A stretch of 64,000 bases of DNA from Pseudomonas fluorescens (GCF_001307275.1 NZ_CP012831.1:1798001-1862000); one strand, 5' to 3'. Positions 48,236-60,100 are shown, counted from the first letter of the stretch. Numbers and translations are program-made. The notes: generated by a model from the letters alone, not told the origin.

Positions 48236-51010
48236 GTGCGCTGGCTCAGGATTGCCATAGGCTTTACCGTCACCCTGCTGACGCTGCTCTGCATGCTCCC
48301 GGCCCAGGCCGCGCCAGGCAGTGGCTGGGCGGTATTGCTCGATGAACAGGGCGACCTGACGCTGAGCGACATCCGCTCCGCTCGCTACACCAATCAATTC
48401 AGCCCCATCGACCTGGACCGCCTCAGGGCCGCCGAGCCCGGCGGTGCATTGTGGCTGCGCTTTCGCCTGGCCCCGGACAGGCACGAACAAATCCTGCGCA
48501 TCTTCGCCCCCGACCTGTCACGCCTGAACCTCTATGTGCTGGACGGCGACGCCCTGGTCGAGCAACAGGTCAGCGGCAATGCCACGCCGCATACGGAACC
48601 GGCGGTGCCCAGCAGCGACTTCATGTTGCCGCTGCCGCGCAGCGACAAATCATTGGACGTCTACCTGCGACTGGCCTCGCGCCACGAACTGCGCCCCTAC
48701 GTCACGTTGCAATCGGCCGTCGTGGCGGCCGCCGATCAGAATCAGACGCTGATCTATGGGCTGCTGTTCGGCTGCATCGCCATGCTGATCCTGCACAACC
48801 TCACCCGCTACGCCTACACCCGTTCCCGCAGTTGCCTGTGGCTGGCCGCCTGTGAAGGGCTGCTGATGCTCAGCCTGGCGCTGTTGCTGAACCTGGCCGG
48901 GCCCTGGCTGCCCGATTGGCCGGCGGTGCAGACGCCCGGCGCTTACCTGGCGTTGCTGCTGACGGCGCCCTGCGGCCTGATGTTCGCCTACCGCTTCTTC
49001 GCGCCCCTGGGGCCGCACCCGTTGAACCGGTTGCTGCTGGGGGACATTGTGTTCGTCATGCTGTGCAGCCTGCTGCTGTTGTTCGTCAACACGCTGCCAC
49101 TCAATATCATGACCTACGCCCTGGTGGCCCTGGCCGGCTTGAGCATGCTGTTCGTCAGCGCCTGGCACTGGCAAAAGGGCTATCGCCCGGCCCGGCTGTT
49201 CGTCGCGGCCATGGTGGTCTTCAACCTGGGCACGCTGATCATTCTTCCGGCGCTGCAAGGGCTCACGGAAGTCCCTCCCCAGGGCTTGATCATCACCCTG
49301 CTGATCTTCATCTGCATCAGCGGCCTGTTGATGAGTGTCGCCCTGGGCGAGCGCCAGCGCTCGATCAACGAAAGCCGCTTCAGCATCAGCCGCGACCTGG
49401 CGGCGAGCAATGCCGAGATCAATGCCAAGGCCGAGTTCCTGGCCAAGATCAGCCATGAGATCCGCACCCCGATGAACGGCGTGCTGGGCATGACCGAGCT
49501 GCTGCTGGGCACGCCACTGTCGGTCAAACAACGCGACTACGTGCAGACGATCCACAGCGCCGGCAACGAACTGCTGACCCTGATCAACGAGATCCTCGAC
49601 ATTTCCCGGCTCGAATCCGGGCAGATCGAACTGGACGATGTGCAGTTCGACCTCAATGCGCTGATCGAGGATTGCCTGAGCATCTTCCGCGCCAAGGCCG
49701 AACAGCAGAATGTCGAGCTGATCAGCTTCATCCAGCCCCAGGTGCCGCGGGTGATCAGCGGCGACCCGACGCGGCTGCGCCAGGCGTTGCTGAGCCTGCT
49801 GGAAAACGCCCTGAAGAAGACCGACGAGGGCGAAGTGCTGATCGTCGTCGCCCTCGACGAGCGCAGCCATCAACCGCGCCTGCGCATCGCCGTGCAGGAC
49901 AGCGGGACGCCGATGGACGCTGAAGAGCGTGACACGCTGATGCACGCCGAGCTGCACAGCAAGAACTTCCTCTCGGCCACGCGCCTGGGGGGCAACCTGG
50001 GGCTGGTCATCGCCCGCCAGCTGATCATCCTGATGCACGGGGAATTCGGCATCAAAAGCGGCAGCAACCAGGGCAGTACCCTGTGGCTGACCTTGCCCCT
50101 GGACCCGGATCGCCTCGAACACCCGACATCCGACCTCGATGGCCCGCTGCAAGGGGCACGGGTATTGATCGTCGACGACAACGACACTTGCCGCAAGGTG
50201 CTGGTGCAGCAGTGCAGCGCCTGGGGCCTGAACGTCAGTGCGGTGCCCTCGGGCAAGGAAGCCCTGGCGCTGCTGCGCACCAAGGCGCACCTGCGGGATT
50301 ATTTCGACGTGGTGCTGCTGGACCAGAACATGCCGGGCATGACCGGCATGCAACTGGCGGCCAAGATCAAGGAAGACCCGAGCCTGAACCACGACATCCT
50401 GTTGATCATGCTCACCGGTATCAGCAATGCGCCGAGCAAGATCGTGGCGCGCAACAGCGGGGTCAAGCGCATCCTCGCCAAACCGGTGGCCGGCTATACC
50501 CTCAAGACCACCCTGGCGGACGAGTTGAACCAGCGCAACCGGGGCCAGGCTACGAACGTGCAGGTGAACGCCGGTCCTCCCATTCCGGTGAAGGTGCCGA
50601 GCGATTTCCGCATCCTGGTGGCCGAGGACAACAGCATTTCCACCAAGGTCATCCGCGGCATGCTCGGCAAGCTCAACCTGCAACCCGACACCGCCAGCAA
50701 CGGCGAGGAAGCCCTCAAGGCCATGAAGGAGCAGCGCTACGACCTGGTCCTGATGGACTGCGAAATGCCGATCCTCGACGGGTTTTCCGCCACCCAGCAG
50801 CTACGAGCCTGGGAAATGGGTAACCAGCGCACCCGCACGCCGGTGGTGGCGCTCACCGCGCACATCCTGGCCGAACACAAGGAGCGCGCCCGCCAGGCCG
50901 GGATGGACGGGCACATGGCCAAGCCGGTGGAACTGTCGCAACTGCGCGAGTTGATCGAGCACTGGGTGGCCCAGCGCGACCAGCAGAACAAGGCCGTGCA
51001 CACGCCCTGA
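48236..51010 (+). CDS. retS: Hybrid sensor kinase RetS
   Basis: A 924-residue inner-membrane hybrid sensor. It has a signal-like first helix (about 3-22), a 7TMR-DISMED2-like periplasmic domain (to about 180), and seven helices (about 183-375). HisKA follows with His407 (ISHEIRTPMNG), then a divergent ATPase (LLENAL; G1-type DSGTP; GGNLGL). Two receivers complete it (LLDQNMP and VLMDCEMP carry the phospho-acceptor Asp). Domain order, length and position after purD match PA4856 RetS, which binds and inhibits GacS and so represses biofilm and type VI functions. GTG start with GAAGGGA. A TATAAT -10-like hexamer is at 48201. Confidence 0.93.
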   Translation: MRWLRIAIGFTVTLLTLLCMLPAQAAPGSGWAVLLDEQGDLTLSDIRSARYTNQFSPIDLDRLRAAEPGGALWLRFRLAPDRHEQILRIFAPDLSRLNLYVLDGDALVEQQVSGNATPHTEPAVPSSDFMLPLPRSDKSLDVYLRLASRHELRPYVTLQSAVVAAADQNQTLIYGLLFGCIAMLILHNLTRYAYTRSRSCLWLAACEGLLMLSLALLLNLAGPWLPDWPAVQTPGAYLALLLTAPCGLMFAYRFFAPLGPHPLNRLLLGDIVFVMLCSLLLLFVNTLPLNIMTYALVALAGLSMLFVSAWHWQKGYRPARLFVAAMVVFNLGTLIILPALQGLTEVPPQGLIITLLIFICISGLLMSVALGERQRSINESRFSISRDLAASNAEINAKAEFLAKISHEIRTPMNGVLGMTELLLGTPLSVKQRDYVQTIHSAGNELLTLINEILDISRLESGQIELDDVQFDLNALIEDCLSIFRAKAEQQNVELISFIQPQVPRVISGDPTRLRQALLSLLENALKKTDEGEVLIVVALDERSHQPRLRIAVQDSGTPMDAEERDTLMHAELHSKNFLSATRLGGNLGLVIARQLIILMHGEFGIKSGSNQGSTLWLTLPLDPDRLEHPTSDLDGPLQGARVLIVDDNDTCRKVLVQQCSAWGLNVSAVPSGKEALALLRTKAHLRDYFDVVLLDQNMPGMTGMQLAAKIKEDPSLNHDILLIMLTGISNAPSKIVARNSGVKRILAKPVAGYTLKTTLADELNQRNRGQATNVQVNAGPPIPVKVPSDFRILVAEDNSISTKVIRGMLGKLNLQPDTASNGEEALKAMKEQRYDLVLMDCEMPILDGFSATQQLRAWEMGNQRTRTPVVALTAHILAEHKERARQAGMDGHMAKPVELSQLRELIEHWVAQRDQQNKAVHTP

Positions 51011-51048
51011 ACCCGCGAAGAGCATTCGGCGACTCCCCGTAGCGTCGT

Positions 51049-51729
51049 TCAGATTTCCAGCTCATGCAGGTGACGAGTCGTTTCGGCGATCACCGCGGCC
51101 GCGACTTTTTGCCTGAACGTTGCGTAATGCAGCGTGCTGAATGTCACGACGGCCATTTCCTCCACGCTGTTTTCCACCACTTGCTCCATTGGCCAGAACA
51201 GAAATCCCGAGACCGTCCTGCGGGTGCGGAACTGCTTGTGATACAACGCGATTTCCACTTTCCCGCGAGATTTGGCCGCGCAGGGGATCACCTGGAAGAA
51301 TCCCGTATTGCGCTGTAGACTCGTTCGTTCAAACAGCTCGAGCGCAGCAGGGCTTCGTCCAAGCGTTGCTATCGCCTGGCTGGCCTGCCGCGAATAGCCT
51401 GCGCCAAAGGAACGGGCGATCTGCTGCGAAACGCTATCGGCCATCAATCCTTGCCCGGCCTGCCCCGCACTGACAGGACGCGCCGAGTCCCACCCCAGGT
51501 ACCTGAGCTTGTTCTTGTAATAGTCGAACCAGTTACCGACCAGACCGTCCTTGTACGCCGAACGGGTTGCCAACTGCGCGTACAAGTTGCTCAGGTAGAT
51601 ATCCTCGCGATCTTGGAGGGACAAACCCTCGTCGAAGGACACGATACTCCCGCCCACCACCGCTGCCCTCGATGCCTCATCCAGGCGCAACCGCTGCCCG
51701 TCGGCCGATCGAAACCCTTGATCCGTCAT
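51049..51729 (-). CDS. Unknown protein, third member of a local paralogous trio (C)
   Basis: A 226-residue soluble protein of unrecognised family. Residues 39-80 carry a motif shared with its two upstream neighbours: LQDREDIYLSNLYAQLA, then NWFDYYKNKLRYLGW. The C-terminal part is beta-prone, ending FRQKVAAAVIAETTRHLHELEI, which corresponds to the tails of the other two members. It is the last gene of the trio operon and overlaps gene B by four bases. It ends 38 bases past the retS stop on the opposite strand. No signal peptide or membrane helix is seen. Confidence 0.78.
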   Translation of the reverse strand: MTDQGFRSADGQRLRLDEASRAAVVGGSIVSFDEGLSLQDREDIYLSNLYAQLATRSAYKDGLVGNWFDYYKNKLRYLGWDSARPVSAGQAGQGLMADSVSQQIARSFGAGYSRQASQAIATLGRSPAALELFERTSLQRNTGFFQVIPCAAKSRGKVEIALYHKQFRTRRTVSGFLFWPMEQVVENSVEEMAVVTFSTLHYATFRQKVAAAVIAETTRHLHELEI

Positions 51730-52451
51730 AACGCCCCCGCTTCCGGTTGCGCTTGCTCGACCGCATCGGAAATATCGATGATGTTCCTGGCGGCCTTATC
51801 CCCCAGCTTGTGGACAATCGCATCACGGAAGGGCGCATAGAGCGCCTGGGACAAATTCGCCTTGAAGCAACGCAATTGAATATTGCCCACCACGGGATCG
51901 GTGGAAAAAAGTTGTCCAAGAGGGTTGGACGTCACGTGCTCGGGCTCAAACTCCAGGCAGACGCTACTCAATACAGGCCCCTGTTGGGCCAGGATGACTT
52001 GCAGCCTGATTCTGTCGGGTGCTTTATGGGGCGCCTCGGACGAATCCGGGCTTTTCGGCCGATGGGCATGTTCACGCAGCAATTCAATAGCGGGCAACGT
52101 GCTGGACAACTGGGCGACGCGCTTCAATACATCAGTTACCTGCGTAATCAAAGTTCGCTCAACATATTCTCCCAGCCGCTCTTCGACACATCCCATCAGG
52201 TTGGTTTTCGATGAGGCAGCGAGTGTAAAGCTGTCCCAACTCACGGCCTTTTGCATCCAGCCATTATTCAGTACTTCCCGGTACGCTGAGTACCAGTCAC
52301 TGGACCGGGCAAGAGCGGGGTATCTTTTACTGGCTACCAGCTGGGCAAACAATATCGAATTCAATATATCGAGCCGGTCCTGCCCAATCAGGTCAGTGGG
52401 CAGCAGGACAACAGCACCGGCATCAATAAAAACCGAACAATGATCTTTCAT
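51726..52451 (-). CDS. Unknown protein, second member of a local paralogous trio (B)
   Basis: A 241-residue soluble protein. The shared motif is at 24-65 (GQDRLDILNSILFAQLVAS, DWYSAYREVLNNGW). The C-terminus FRDAIVHKLGDKAARNIIDI aligns with the tail of member A. A Pro/Lys/Ser-rich segment (about 128-145) lies in the middle. Translationally coupled to C (ATGA) and 63 bases after A. I cannot name a family; function unknown. Confidence 0.78.
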   Translation of the reverse strand: MKDHCSVFIDAGAVVLLPTDLIGQDRLDILNSILFAQLVASKRYPALARSSDWYSAYREVLNNGWMQKAVSWDSFTLAASSKTNLMGCVEERLGEYVERTLITQVTDVLKRVAQLSSTLPAIELLREHAHRPKSPDSSEAPHKAPDRIRLQVILAQQGPVLSSVCLEFEPEHVTSNPLGQLFSTDPVVGNIQLRCFKANLSQALYAPFRDAIVHKLGDKAARNIIDISDAVEQAQPEAGAL

Positions 52452-52514
52452 GACAATTACCTTATTCCATTAACGGATGGCGACTACCTCGGTAGTCGCC
52501 AGGAGATCAATCAA

Positions 52515-53324
52515 TCAGATCTCGTACTCGTCGATTTTTTGTTTCGCGCGTTCACCCAGCTTTGCAACAATCATCTCTCGAGTTGCACTGATAATTGTCG
52601 GCACCATGGTCATATGACATTCACCGCGATACAGGTCTACCGAACTGCTATCCCAATCCACGAACAGGACCTTGGTCTGGTTCGTCCGCTTGATGAAGCG
52701 CACGGCGCCTAATGCCATGAGGATTTCACCGTGCGCGGTTTCGTGACAGGACGCCACACCAAAGCCCCCGGTGCCGGACTCCTGGATATTCTGGTCAAAG
52801 AGCCGCAGCGACTTGTCATTGGTTTGCAATGCGGCGATCGCATCACCGGCCACTTTAAGCATCAGCAATGAGGTTGGGCCAGGAACGGCAGCCGCCGCCA
52901 CCGCCGAACCGAGGATTTTCAACACCAGTTGATCCATCTTGAAACTCTTGCCGGACGCGGCAACCTTATCGTGGTAATGCCGCAGAATGGTCCAGCCACA
53001 ACTCTGCATGACATCAAGGAAGGTTTTATACCATTCCTCGCCTTCGTCATCCCGCGGATACTTCTTATTGGCAACCAGCGATGCAAACAGATAGGAATGC
53101 TGGATATCCGCTTGATTTTGCGCCGTCATACCTGAAACGAACGACATGATAGCGTCTCCGACAATCGAAGCGCGGTCCGGCTTTTCGATTTCGTTGTCAA
53201 ACCCTGCCGTTTTATATCTGGCAATCCGAGGGGAAACAATTACATCGTCCGGCGATATATCGTAGGCATTCAGGCGTTCCAGTCGGTCCGCCAAGGTGAT
53301 AACCGAATCAAATTTAGTATCCAT
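52515..53324 (-). CDS. Unknown protein, first member of a local paralogous trio (A)
   Basis: A 269-residue protein. The shared motif is at 69-111 (QNQADIQHSYLFASLVANKK, then EEWYKTFLDVMQSCGW). A hydrophobic Ala-rich stretch at about 135-170 (ILGSAVAAAAVPGPTSLLML) is unique to this member and could insert in a membrane or form a buried helix. The tail is REMIVAKLGERAKQKIDEYEI. Its codons are visibly richer in A and T than the surrounding housekeeping genes, which suggests acquired DNA. It leads the trio operon and is divergent from marC. Function unknown. Confidence 0.78.
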   Translation of the reverse strand: MDTKFDSVITLADRLERLNAYDISPDDVIVSPRIARYKTAGFDNEIEKPDRASIVGDAIMSFVSGMTAQNQADIQHSYLFASLVANKKYPRDDEGEEWYKTFLDVMQSCGWTILRHYHDKVAASGKSFKMDQLVLKILGSAVAAAAVPGPTSLLMLKVAGDAIAALQTNDKSLRLFDQNIQESGTGGFGVASCHETAHGEILMALGAVRFIKRTNQTKVLFVDWDSSSVDLYRGECHMTMVPTIISATREMIVAKLGERAKQKIDEYEI

Positions 53325-53550
53325 TGAATATGTCCCTTATTTAATTAAAGCCCTCCATGGGCCCGAGCGCCATACTTACCTATCCACCTTAAGGGTAACA
53401 AGCACAGAACTGTAACCGCACTTAATCCCAGGACAACAACCAACAACTAACAGAAAAAACAAACCAAGATTTCACTACATTAAAACCCTCAAAGACACCC
53501 CGGCGCCTGATAGACTCCACGTCAATTGTCATTCGTTGCGAGTTCCGACC

Positions 53551-54147
53551 ATGCTCCACGTGCTGTTCAGCGTTTACCTGAAGATGCTGGTGCTCTACAG
53601 CCCTTTCTTCGTCCTGTCCTGCTTCATCGGCCTGACGCGCGGCTATTCGCGCAAGGAACAACGCCGCCTGGCCTGGAAAGTCGCGACGGCGACGCTGATC
53701 TCCAGCGTGTTGCTGTATTTGTTCGGGCGAGTGATTTTCAGCGTGTTCGGCATCACTGTGGATGCGTTCCGGATCGGTGCCGGCAGCGTGCTGTTCATTT
53801 CGGCCCTGGGCATGGCCCAGGGCAAGTCGGCCGTGCAGACCGACAACGTGCAGCAGGACGTGACCATCGTCCCGCTGACCATTCCGTTGACCGTCGGCCC
53901 CGGCACCATCGGCGCCCTGCTGGTAATGGGCGTGAGCCAGCCGCACTGGGACGACAAACTCATGGCCATCATCAGCATCGCCCTGGCAAGCTTCACCGTC
54001 GGCGTCGTGCTCTACCTGTCCAGCCGCATCGAACGGATCCTTGGCGACCAGGGCCTGCAGATCGTCAGCCGCTTGATGGGGCTGTTTGTCTGCGCCTTGG
54101 CGGCGCAGATCATTTTTACCGGGGTGAAGGGCTACCTGGTGCCGTAA
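53551..54147 (+). CDS. MarC-family integral membrane protein
   Basis: A 198-residue protein with about six hydrophobic segments, of the MarC/UPF0056 family. The signature VPLTIPLTVGPGTIGALL is in the middle. ATG 53551 is preferred over a TTG 15 bases upstream. Function of the family is unclear; the once-proposed link to multidrug resistance was not upheld. It is a lone plus-strand gene, wedged between the trio operon and the convergent toxin gene. Confidence 0.87.
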   Translation: MLHVLFSVYLKMLVLYSPFFVLSCFIGLTRGYSRKEQRRLAWKVATATLISSVLLYLFGRVIFSVFGITVDAFRIGAGSVLFISALGMAQGKSAVQTDNVQQDVTIVPLTIPLTVGPGTIGALLVMGVSQPHWDDKLMAIISIALASFTVGVVLYLSSRIERILGDQGLQIVSRLMGLFVCALAAQIIFTGVKGYLVP

Positions 54148-54159
54148 AAGAAAGACGGC

Positions 54160-57100
54160 TTATTCTGCGACCGGCGCTGTCGCCAGCAGCGCCTTCAGGG
54201 TTGCACTGCCAGTCGCCCCCAGGTCCCTTAACCGCGCCACGAACGTCGACACCTGGCGAGATTGCGCGGCGTTGAAGCCCAGGCATATTTCACCGCGCAA
54301 GGCCGGATCGGCGGAACACACATCACGCAAGATCAGGCAGCGTTCACTGTCCGGATCGACAATGACCAGGTGCGCCTGGACGATCTCGAACACGAGTTTT
54401 CCAGGCTCATCGAATGCCCAGATCAACGTGCTCGCCGTGACGGGTGTTTCATCCAAGGCATGGCGACAGTCGACAATGACCGACTCCAGCTTCAGCCATA
54501 CCGGTTTCGTCAAATGGCAAGTCACCGCGCCCTGGCCCATACGCAGGACCAACCGGTTGACCTCATCGGGAATCAGCGGCAACAGATCGCGACCGACCTT
54601 CTCCCCTTCGACCACCAGCACCTGGGCGTTGCGCTGGACGTAATCGAACGGCCCGATACTGCGCTTGTCCGGATAGATCAGCACCCGCCCATCCTGGTGC
54701 GCGTGCAGCAGCACGTTCAGCGGTGCTTGAGTGCCCAGCAGGGTGAAGTCCCTGGGCAGGTTCTTGCCAGTGACCCGCAACAGCCGGGCACTTTGCACGT
54801 CATACCATTGCAGGCTTCCAGGCTCGGACTCCACCGAGACGAATTCGGCATGTTGCGCCGCGTCCAGCAATCGCTGCAGGGCTGCGACCAGGTGCTCGTC
54901 CTGGGCCCTCACCCAGGCGTGGTTGACCCCGGTGATGGTCGCCGCCTCCTGATGACGCAGCGCCAGCGACACACCTTCCACGCTGGTCCCGCGCAATCCG
55001 CTGCCTTCGGGCGTGACGTCGGCGAACCGCCAGCCCGTCCACTCGCGTCGATAAGCCGGCAGGCTGGCGCCCGGCAACAGTTGCGAGCCGGCGCCGAATG
55101 CTTGATCGAGCTGCTGCGGGTCGAAGAATGCCTGGCTCACGACTTCACCGCTCGACCTGTCGAACAGCCAGGCCGACTGATTGTCCGGCGTCACGCCGAG
55201 CAAGCGCACTTCTTTGTCGAGTCCCGGATCGCACAACAACAATCGGTGCGTCACGTACCAGGCACACAGGTTGCCGTCACCAGCGGCATTGCGCAGGCCG
55301 GCAATGGCGAAATCCTTGTCCGGGTAGCGCTTGGCCAATGGCTCCAGCGCCTGCCACCAGCGGGTACGGCCCTTGAGCCAGTGCTCACTCACACCGGCAA
55401 ACTGCAGCGCGCCTTGCGCGGTCAGGTTGAAAAACAGCCCATTGTCATCGAGCGCCACGTAGCCCCTTTCGACAGCCAGGACCTGCTTGAGTCCGTCGGG
55501 CTGCACCCAGCGGTGCGTCCATTGCGCCTTGCCGTCCTTCACACTGCGTTGCAGCCGGCAGAGCGTTTGGTTGGGGGTGACTCGCTGGTAGATGAAGAAC
55601 ACATCGCTGTCATCGGCCATCGGCAAGAGCATCAGGCCGTCCAGGTGCTTGATCGAATCGTCCCAGCCACGGGCGTGATGCTTGGCCGGTTGTGCAAGGA
55701 TCAGCTGTCGATCACTGCCGCGTACCCACGCCATGTCTCGGACGTCGGGGGCAATCGCCCAGCAGATCGAAACATACGGCGCCGGCTGCCAATCGACGGT
55801 GACAAGCCCATTGCTCGAAGGCCCGGAGGCCAGCCGCAGGAAGTTGCCGAGCAAGGACGACCATTCGGCCAGGGTATCGTTGGCCAACAGCAGCGCTTGC
55901 AGCTGCGGCACCGTGTCGTAGGTGACGGAACTCAACAGCAGTTGCCCGTCATGAATCAGGTAGCGGTACTGCCGGACGGTTTTCTTATCAACGACGTATT
56001 CCTGCACCACATGAATCACGCCCTGGGCATCCGCCGCAACGCTGCGAATGGTGCTTTGACCGTCCTGGATAAGTAGCAGGTAACAGCGCTTGAGCAGGCC
56101 CGTGGCGCAATCCGTTTGCCAGATCTGCAATTGCTCGGGGTCATGGAAATACGCGGAGCCCTCCAGGACCACCGACAACTGCGGCTCGCCGAGCACTTCC
56201 AGGTCGTCGCGGATGTAGAGGAAACGGTCTTCGTGGGCGTCATACCAGGCGGTGGTGTAGCGCGGTTGCCGGGGATCCTCGAACGGGATCAGGAAACGCT
56301 GGACCGGCGTATACGGCAGTGCCAATCGGTGCTCCCGCGCCAGGCCCTTGTAGTGGTCAAGCAGCGCCTGCTCGTCGAGCCCCTCGGGCGCCGTCTGCTC
56401 GACCAGGTCCAGTTGCTGTTTACCCTGGGTGACGCTGAACAACTGATCGGCCGTGCGGATCAGCACTTCCTGGCGACCGACCCGGGTCACATGGACGGTG
56501 CCGATGTACAGGTCGCCGGAAGGCTCGACCCGGATGTCACTGTCCTTGGCCCAGTTCGCCTGCAATACCCAGCGGCAATACGTCTGGTTCGGTGCGACCA
56601 GCCTGATGTCGGCCCCGGGGTTGAGCATCACCGTACAGCGCCCGCCCGCGCCCCGGAGCCAATAGGCCAACTTTCCTTGCCAGGCATCCGGCAGGACGGG
56701 AACCACCAGTGTCCGCTCCAGCGCATCCAGGTTCACCCGGATAACCGTTTCGCCATACACCGGGTTCAGGCGATTGAGGATGTAGTCGGAAGGAAACGAA
56801 TAGAACGAGAACAGAAACAGCCAGGTGCCGTCCGCTTGCTTTTTTTCCAGGCGCCGGGCCGTGTCGAAGCCGCGGTCATGACGCCAACGAGCGAAGGGCA
56901 GCGCCTTGTATTCATAACCGTACGTGGTGTGTGGCGTGCAGGGCAGCACGATGGGTTGGCCGGCGGGCGGCGCGAACCCGACTTGCCCGGGTAGCCCCAG
57001 CTCCCGGCGAATGTCGATGGCTCGCGCGTTATCGGGATCGAAGCCCGGCACACCAAAATGATCACGCAGCGGATACAGCTTCGGGCTGTCGAGCAGCACC

Positions 57101-60100
57101 GTTCCCTCGTTCAGATCGATGCTTTTGACCAGCAGCGAAGGCCGTGCCACCCACGCGGCCAGCGTGTGATCGTAGTGGTAGCCGTCGCCCCGGTAGGCCT
57201 GCTCCAGGTCGTCGAAAAACTGACCGACTTGCCGCGCCTCGCGGGCGATGGTGGCAAACCCCTGGGCCAGGGCGGCGACGCCGACGGCCAATCCACCGAG
57301 AATCACCCCCGCACCGCCAAGTACCGCCGCCGCGGTCGATGCCCCGGCCAAACCCGCCCCGACACCGCCCGCCGTCAAGGCCAGGCTGGCAGAGTCGAAG
57401 GTCAGTTGGGTGCCGAATTGCGCGGTCTCGACGCCGGTTTGCGCGGTCTTCAACTGATAGATATCGAAGCCGACATTGGCCAGCCCCAGCACCGCGCCGA
57501 CGCCCTCGTTGGCCGCATGCCCCAGCGCCTGGCCGACAATCGGCGCGCACGTGCGGGCGATGAGCCGTTCCTCCGACAGCGCGGTGCGAGCCAACTGCAC
57601 CAGGCCCGCCACGTCCACGACATTGCCGTGCACCAGTTGCGCGTAGTTGACGTACGCGTGCAGGCGCACGGCGGTGGTCAACGTTCGGTCATCCCCTTCC
57701 CGACCGCGCAAGGCATTCATCAAGGCCTGGATGGTGAAACCGGCGTTGAGGGTATGGACACTGGCGGCCTCGGTCGGGTCCAGGACGTTCCCTGTCTGCG
57801 CGGGTCTGCGCGCCAGGGTCGAAAACTGTTCCGACAACCAGTTCTTGATCCGCAACAGGCGCTGATCGTCGCTGAGCACCTGAACCGGCTGTTGCGGTTG
57901 TGCGGGATCGATCAGGCTCACCCGGTACTTGCCTTCGGGGGTGATTTCCAGCGTTTCGAACAAGGGCACCAGCGGCGTGGCCGAGTCATGCAAATCCTGC
58001 AAACCGACCGTTGCCTGGGCGATCTGCTGGCCCCACCAATGACTGTCCAGTTCCAGCAAACTGCTGCCCAGGTGCGAGTTGTCCACCAGGGATCTGCCGT
58101 GAGCATTGTTCAGGCGCTGGCGAATCGCAAGCGCCGGTTTTCCAGGCAACGGATCGGCCTTGAGCAGGTGCTCCACAGTGAAGCCGTCAGCCAGTTCCAG
58201 GGCGGCGATTTTTTTGCTGTGCAGGTCGATCAGATCGAATTCCGGTCGCGCGTCAGGACCATAAGCGGCGTAATAGCGGGCCATGCCCTCTGTTCGGAAA
58301 AACGTCTCCAGTGCCTGTTGCAGCGCTTCCGGCTGGTCGAACTTGCACAGGCCGAAGTTGGGGTCGAAAAAATGGTAGACGGCGCGTTCTCCACTGACGG
58401 TCTTGGCCACCAGCATCGAATGGTTGTCAGAATTGAGCATCAGCGTACGGGGGCCGATGTGCTTCTCGAGCCGGGCCCTGACCTGATCCAGGTTCGCCTG
58501 TCCCAGACGCGTCCCGACCTCCGTCATCGGTACGTCCCGCAGCGCTTCCAGGGTTTGCACAAAGGCCTGGGAATCGGCTTGCCCGGGTTCGAGCACCGCC
58601 AGGAAGAAACGCTCGCGCAAGTGCCCGGAGGACGCATCGCCCTGGGCAAGCGCTGCACTCATCACCAACGCCAAGGGATAGCAGCGCCCGCCAATCGCCT
58701 CGCCATCGCCGTTGAGCAGCAAATCCTGAGGGACCATTTGCACACCGTTGCGGCCGAATCCGTCCAGCACCTGCGCGGAGCGTTCGACGACCTGGAGACG
58801 GTGCTCCAGGGTCGCCACCTTCTGGATCCGCGCGACATGGCGGCCCCACTGGAACAGCGTCCGCGCCTGTTTCAAGGCGGTTTTCTTCAGCTCCAGCGCG
58901 CTGTCGGACGGCAGCGGCGCATCCGCCGGATCGCTCACCAGGCCGTTCATGAACCCTGCCGCCCTGCGCTTGAACAGTTGCCGCTCGATGACCGCGTAAC
59001 GGCCGGCCACCGCCTGTTCGGCGACGCTGTTGGCCAGGTTCTCAAGTTCACTGGTGGCGGCGTTGAAGCGCGGGTTATCCAAGCTGTCCAAACCGAGCAA
59101 CACGCCCAGTGACAGCCTTTGCACCGGGCTGACCTCAATGACCCGCCGGGCACCGCTGGCGATCTCGCCCAGCACGTCGTCGATCCCCAGGCTTTGCATC
59201 TTTGCATCGCTCAGGAACACCGGAACCAGCGTATCGGGCGCCTGGCGCCGGATACGCTGGCGATCATCGAAACTCAGCGGCAGCGGCTTCTCGAAACGGA
59301 TTTCACCGTCATGCCCCTGGCTCATCGCCTCGATGAACGGCTCGCCAAGCCCCTCGACCAAGCGCTCCAGGACATCGGTCAGCAGCACGACTCGGCCTTC
59401 GATCAGCGGCCAGCCCTGTTGGAATTCAACGGTCGAATGCTTGAGCAACTGGGCGATGTCACCGCTGTAGCGCGTGCGGTACTCGCCTTTACGCCAGCGT
59501 GCCTGCTCGTTGGCCAGCCATTTTTCCGGTTGGTTGCCATGCTCTTTCCAGGAGTGATCCTGCTCCTCTTCGGTGGCGCCGTTAACCGTCAGGTGGGGAG
59601 CAATGCCCGCCTCCTCGCGCAAGGTCTTGGCAGCTGCCGCACTCAAGTGCGCGTTCGCGTAGTCGGCCATGCCGTCGCGCATGGCGCCAGGGCCCGTCAG
59701 ATGGACGGTGCCTTCACTCTCGAAGCGGATGCCGTCGCCAAAGTGGGTGGCTACGCCCGATATCCGCGCGATCGCCCTGAGCACCTCGCCCATCGGCAGG
59801 CGGCTCAGCGATCCATGTCTTTTTTCGAAGACTTCCTCCACCAGCACCAACATACCGGCGACGTCACTCAATGCAACGCCGCGCTGGGCGGCCAGTTGAA
59901 CCGATGCTTCAATCAACTCGTAGTTGGAGCGCAGGCGGTCGATCACGCTCTTGAGAATCTCGGCACCCGGATGAGCCATCAGAAAAGCATTGGTTAACGA
60001 CAGCTCCATGCTCAAGGCCCGCAGCGCGAAAGGTCGGGCCAGCCGCTCCGCCGGCAGTTCGAAGACCTCGCTCAAGCTTGGCCCGCTCCGCGCGAACGCT

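Noticed and set aside
48650..50683. 677-codon minus-strand frame opposite retS
   Set aside because: Gln/Ala/His-rich shadow of the retS frame; no ribosome site or motif.
54262..59112. Two 600-680-codon plus-strand frames opposite the TcdA-like gene
   Set aside because: Antisense shadows; Arg/Gln/Gly-rich with no domain, while the minus frame shows several catalytic motifs.
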